Part shown: in pieces, positions 57,264 through 59,107 of the stretch
Numbering within the stretch: the first letter of the stretch is position 1
How the letters are laid out: each line of letters starts with the position of its first letter
Source: Anaerolineae bacterium
Lineage (GTDB): Bacteria > Chloroflexota > Anaerolineae > Anaerolineales > UBA11579
Length of the DNA stretch: 59,107 nt
Direction of reading: 5' to 3'
Assembly (NCBI GenBank): GCA_004297445.1
Contig: SCUK01000084.1
Span: forward strand, 1-59,107
Translations under genes and position numbers: made by a program
Notes under the pieces: model-generated
Database searches by the model: none
Seen by the model: the letters and a program-made list of their open reading frames with translations, nothing else
What the model was told of the DNA's origin: nothing

Positions 57264-59107
57264 TCAGGCCGCTACAGGGCCCGCTCCTGGTATGCCATTG
57301 CCGTTTGCCGGAAATGGTGGTGTCCCGGGTGGACCGGGCGGTGGCATTGGTAGGGCCGGCACTGGAGAGCCAGGCGGGGTAGCCAGAGGACCCTGAAGAG
57401 CAGGTCCCTCTGCTGCCCCGGCGTTCTCCGCCGGCGAGATCTTGAGGTCGAGCTCGCCGATGTACTGCCGGAGCAACGAGAGCGGGAATTCCGCCTTTGC
57501 GCGCTCCTTCTTCGGCAGCGCCAGCTGGTCTACCTTCGCGCGGTACCACGCCGCGATGAACCGGCGCAGTGCTCCGATCTTGTTCGTCATGAATCCCTCT
57601 GGCGCCTCGTAGTCGCTGGCGTCCCAGTTTTCTTGCTCCGCGTCGAGGTAGCGCTCGATCAGCAGGTCGACGTACTCGTCCTCGGCGTTCTCGATCGTCA
57701 GTTCGGAGTCCAGATCCGGCCAGTTAATGAGCTTGCGCCCGGAAGCCTTCGAGATCATGCCGGCCTCGATCATGCTCTGGACCTCTTGACGACGTCCGGC
57801 CGGATCGTGAGGGAGCGCGGAAGCGGGTGGCACCGTAACGGTGAACATCTCGTCTTCGACGTCTGCATCGGACCAGGTCTCGAGCCGCATCATGGTCTTG
57901 CCTGCCCACTGAACGGTGAGCTTCTTGTCCTTCTCCGCGAGCTCACGCATGCGCCAGATCCACTGATGCGCCAGATCCGGGAATGCCTGCTCGTAGCGCT
58001 GCGACTTGATGAGCTGCCGGCCCGCCTTGGTCTCATTGACGGTGAGTTGCGCTTCTGCGGACGGCAAATTGAGCTCTCGCCGTGCTGCCGCCGTGACCTG
58101 TGACAGCCCGATCGCGTCCCAGAACTGGGAGATCTTCATCCGCGCATATTCGACGTCCTGCGGCGTAAATGCCGGCGTGACGGACTCCTGCGGGTAGTCT
58201 GCATCGCACGCGATCGCAACAGTCGCGTCGTTCAGCTCGAAGTCTTCCTTCTTGCAGGTCCCGGGGCGATAGTAGATGCGCTTCGTGCTCGCGAGCAGCT
58301 CACGGGCGAACAGCCGCAGGTCGATCACCGAGCAATCCTCGACAAGCTTTCGACCCTCGTCGGCAATGCCGCTGGCCCAGTACCCGTCGCGGTTTGGCTC
58401 CCACTGGAGGATGACGAACGGGAATGCGGGAGCGGTCCATTCGCCGTGGTCTACCTGCTTTCCGTTGATGCATGCGCACCACTTGCCCGGCTTGTCAGGA
58501 CCGAACGGTAGGCGCCATGCGTACTGCAGCTCGACGACCTTTGCGGCGCGCGGGCGGACTCCCTTGTCGTACCAGTCGTATGCCTGAGCGTTGCCGATCT
58601 CGTTCGCCGCCGATGGCCAGAGCTGGCGAGCATACGATGCGTCGACCGGCTCGCGCTGGAACAGATTCTGCGGCTCTCGCCCTTCGCTCGGGTCAACGAA
58701 CAGGTCGATCGCTGGGATCTGCAGGTGCGTGATGCGCTTGCGGACGGTATCGGCGACGACTTTGATTACGGAGTCGCCTTGCAGTGCAGCATCTACAGCG
58801 GAGTCGATGAAGAGCGACCACATATTAGTGAATCGCCCCTGGCGCTGATTCAGCAAGCCTTCGCAGATGCGATCGAGGCGATACGCCTTGCGTCGAATCT
58901 CCCACGATGCACCGAGCGTCTGGAACTGCGGCTTCGGCTTCTGCGGCGCGTAGATGGTCGAGACGGCAGTGGCAACAGCCGAGCGGACCAAACGCAACCT
59001 GTCGGTGTCAGAAACTGCGCTCTGGTCGCTGTTAGGACTGGCAGAGTAGTATCCGTGGGCCGAGTATCCGCCCAGCTTGCGCCCCTCGAACAGCTCGAGA
59101 TTGCGGA
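57264..59107 (-). CDS. Portal protein, main part (N-terminus encoded at window start)
   Basis: The right-hand part of the 653-residue portal. The frame is open through 59107 and continues at the left end of the map. Recognisable parts include a hydrophilic wing, an AIDLFVDPSEGR segment, RRELNLPSAEAQLTVNETKAGRQ and the long helices typical of P22-like or T7-like portals, ending in a Pro/Gly-rich tail (MPPPGPPGTPPFPANG). The apparent start at 58997 is only an internal TTG. Scaffold follows seven bases downstream. Confidence 0.9.
   Translation of the reverse strand, partial: RNLELFEGRKLGGYSAHGYYSASPNSDQSAVSDTDRLRLVRSAVATAVSTIYAPQKPKPQFQTLGASWEIRRKAYRLDRICEGLLNQRQGRFTNMWSLFIDSAVDAALQGDSVIKVVADTVRKRITHLQIPAIDLFVDPSEGREPQNLFQREPVDASYARQLWPSAANEIGNAQAYDWYDKGVRPRAAKVVELQYAWRLPFGPDKPGKWCACINGKQVDHGEWTAPAFPFVILQWEPNRDGYWASGIADEGRKLVEDCSVIDLRLFARELLASTKRIYYRPGTCKKEDFELNDATVAIACDADYPQESVTPAFTPQDVEYARMKISQFWDAIGLSQVTAAARRELNLPSAEAQLTVNETKAGRQLIKSQRYEQAFPDLAHQWIWRMRELAEKDKKLTVQWAGKTMMRLETWSDADVEDEMFTVTVPPASALPHDPAGRRQEVQSMIEAGMISKASGRKLINWPDLDSELTIENAEDEYVDLLIERYLDAEQENWDASDYEAPEGFMTNKIGALRRFIAAWYRAKVDQLALPKKERAKAEFPLSLLRQYIGELDLKISPAENAGAAEGPALQGPLATPPGSPVPALPMPPPGPPGTPPFPANGNGIPGAGPVAA
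59008..59107. repeat. Terminal direct repeat, right copy
   Basis: Exact copy of bases 1-100. See the left copy; the pair closes the circle at 59007 unique bases and lies inside the portal gene. Confidence 0.97.

Overview
The window is a complete, circularly closed genome of a temperate, podovirus-like tailed phage (about 59.0 kb unique sequence). The first and last 100 bases are identical, and the portal gene reads in frame across the junction (218 down to 1, then 59007 down to 57264). The sequence is GC-rich and genes are packed head to tail, most joined by 1-, 4- or 8-base start/stop overlaps. The host cannot be named. A tyrosine integrase next to a 3' fragment of tRNA-Leu(GAG), lipoproteins with lipoboxes, and a surface-sugar gene island suggest a bacterium with an elaborate surface glycan, probably Gram-negative (inference).

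Layout. (1) Immunity region, about 28.6-29.8 kb: a frameshifted CI-like repressor (plus strand) lies between two near-identical outward promoters, each with an embedded operator (consensus TGTAGC-N6-GCTACA). A small XRE-type protein is read leftward. (2) Leftward (minus) early and middle genes, 29.0 down to 16.9 kb: small HTH proteins, excisionase-like protein, integrase and attP, a DNA methyltransferase, a VRR-NUC nuclease, a DnaT-like replication initiator, a G39P-like helicase loader and many small unknowns. (3) Leftward late genes: small and large terminase (16.8-13.9 kb), then a coupled block of about 13 kb for nucleotide-sugar synthesis and glycosyl transfer (13.8-0.9 kb), then a GroES-like co-chaperonin and the portal. 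The transcript continues across the junction through scaffold, major capsid, head-tail adaptor, tail hub or nozzle, three probable ejection proteins, a lectin-like protein, an esterase-bearing tail fibre, a cysteine peptidase and a holin/lysozyme pair (57.3 down to 37.8 kb). (4) Rightward (plus) early operon, 29.8-37.7 kb: about 20 small genes including a DUF3307 membrane protein, duplicated paralogues, an alanine-rich repeat protein, a RecE-like PD-(D/E)XK exonuclease with its usual small partner, and a ribbon-helix-helix-like protein.

The most unusual feature is the glycan island between terL and portal. It encodes an RmlB-like 4,6-dehydratase, a Gfo/Idh/MocA oxidoreductase, a C-methyltransferase, a cupin, two further SDR enzymes, a two-subunit TPP enzyme with a truncated beta subunit, another methyltransferase and three glycosyltransferases, one of which is a GT2-TPR-GT4 fusion. 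Its place in the late operon implies expression with virion genes. It could glycosylate virions or remodel the host surface glycan late in infection, and the tail-fibre esterase could act on a related acetylated glycan (inference). Two plus-strand lipoprotein genes sit as isolated insertions in the minus-strand operons and look like lysogenic-conversion or exclusion genes.

No DNA polymerase, RNA polymerase, replicative helicase, rRNA, complete tRNA or CRISPR array was found.
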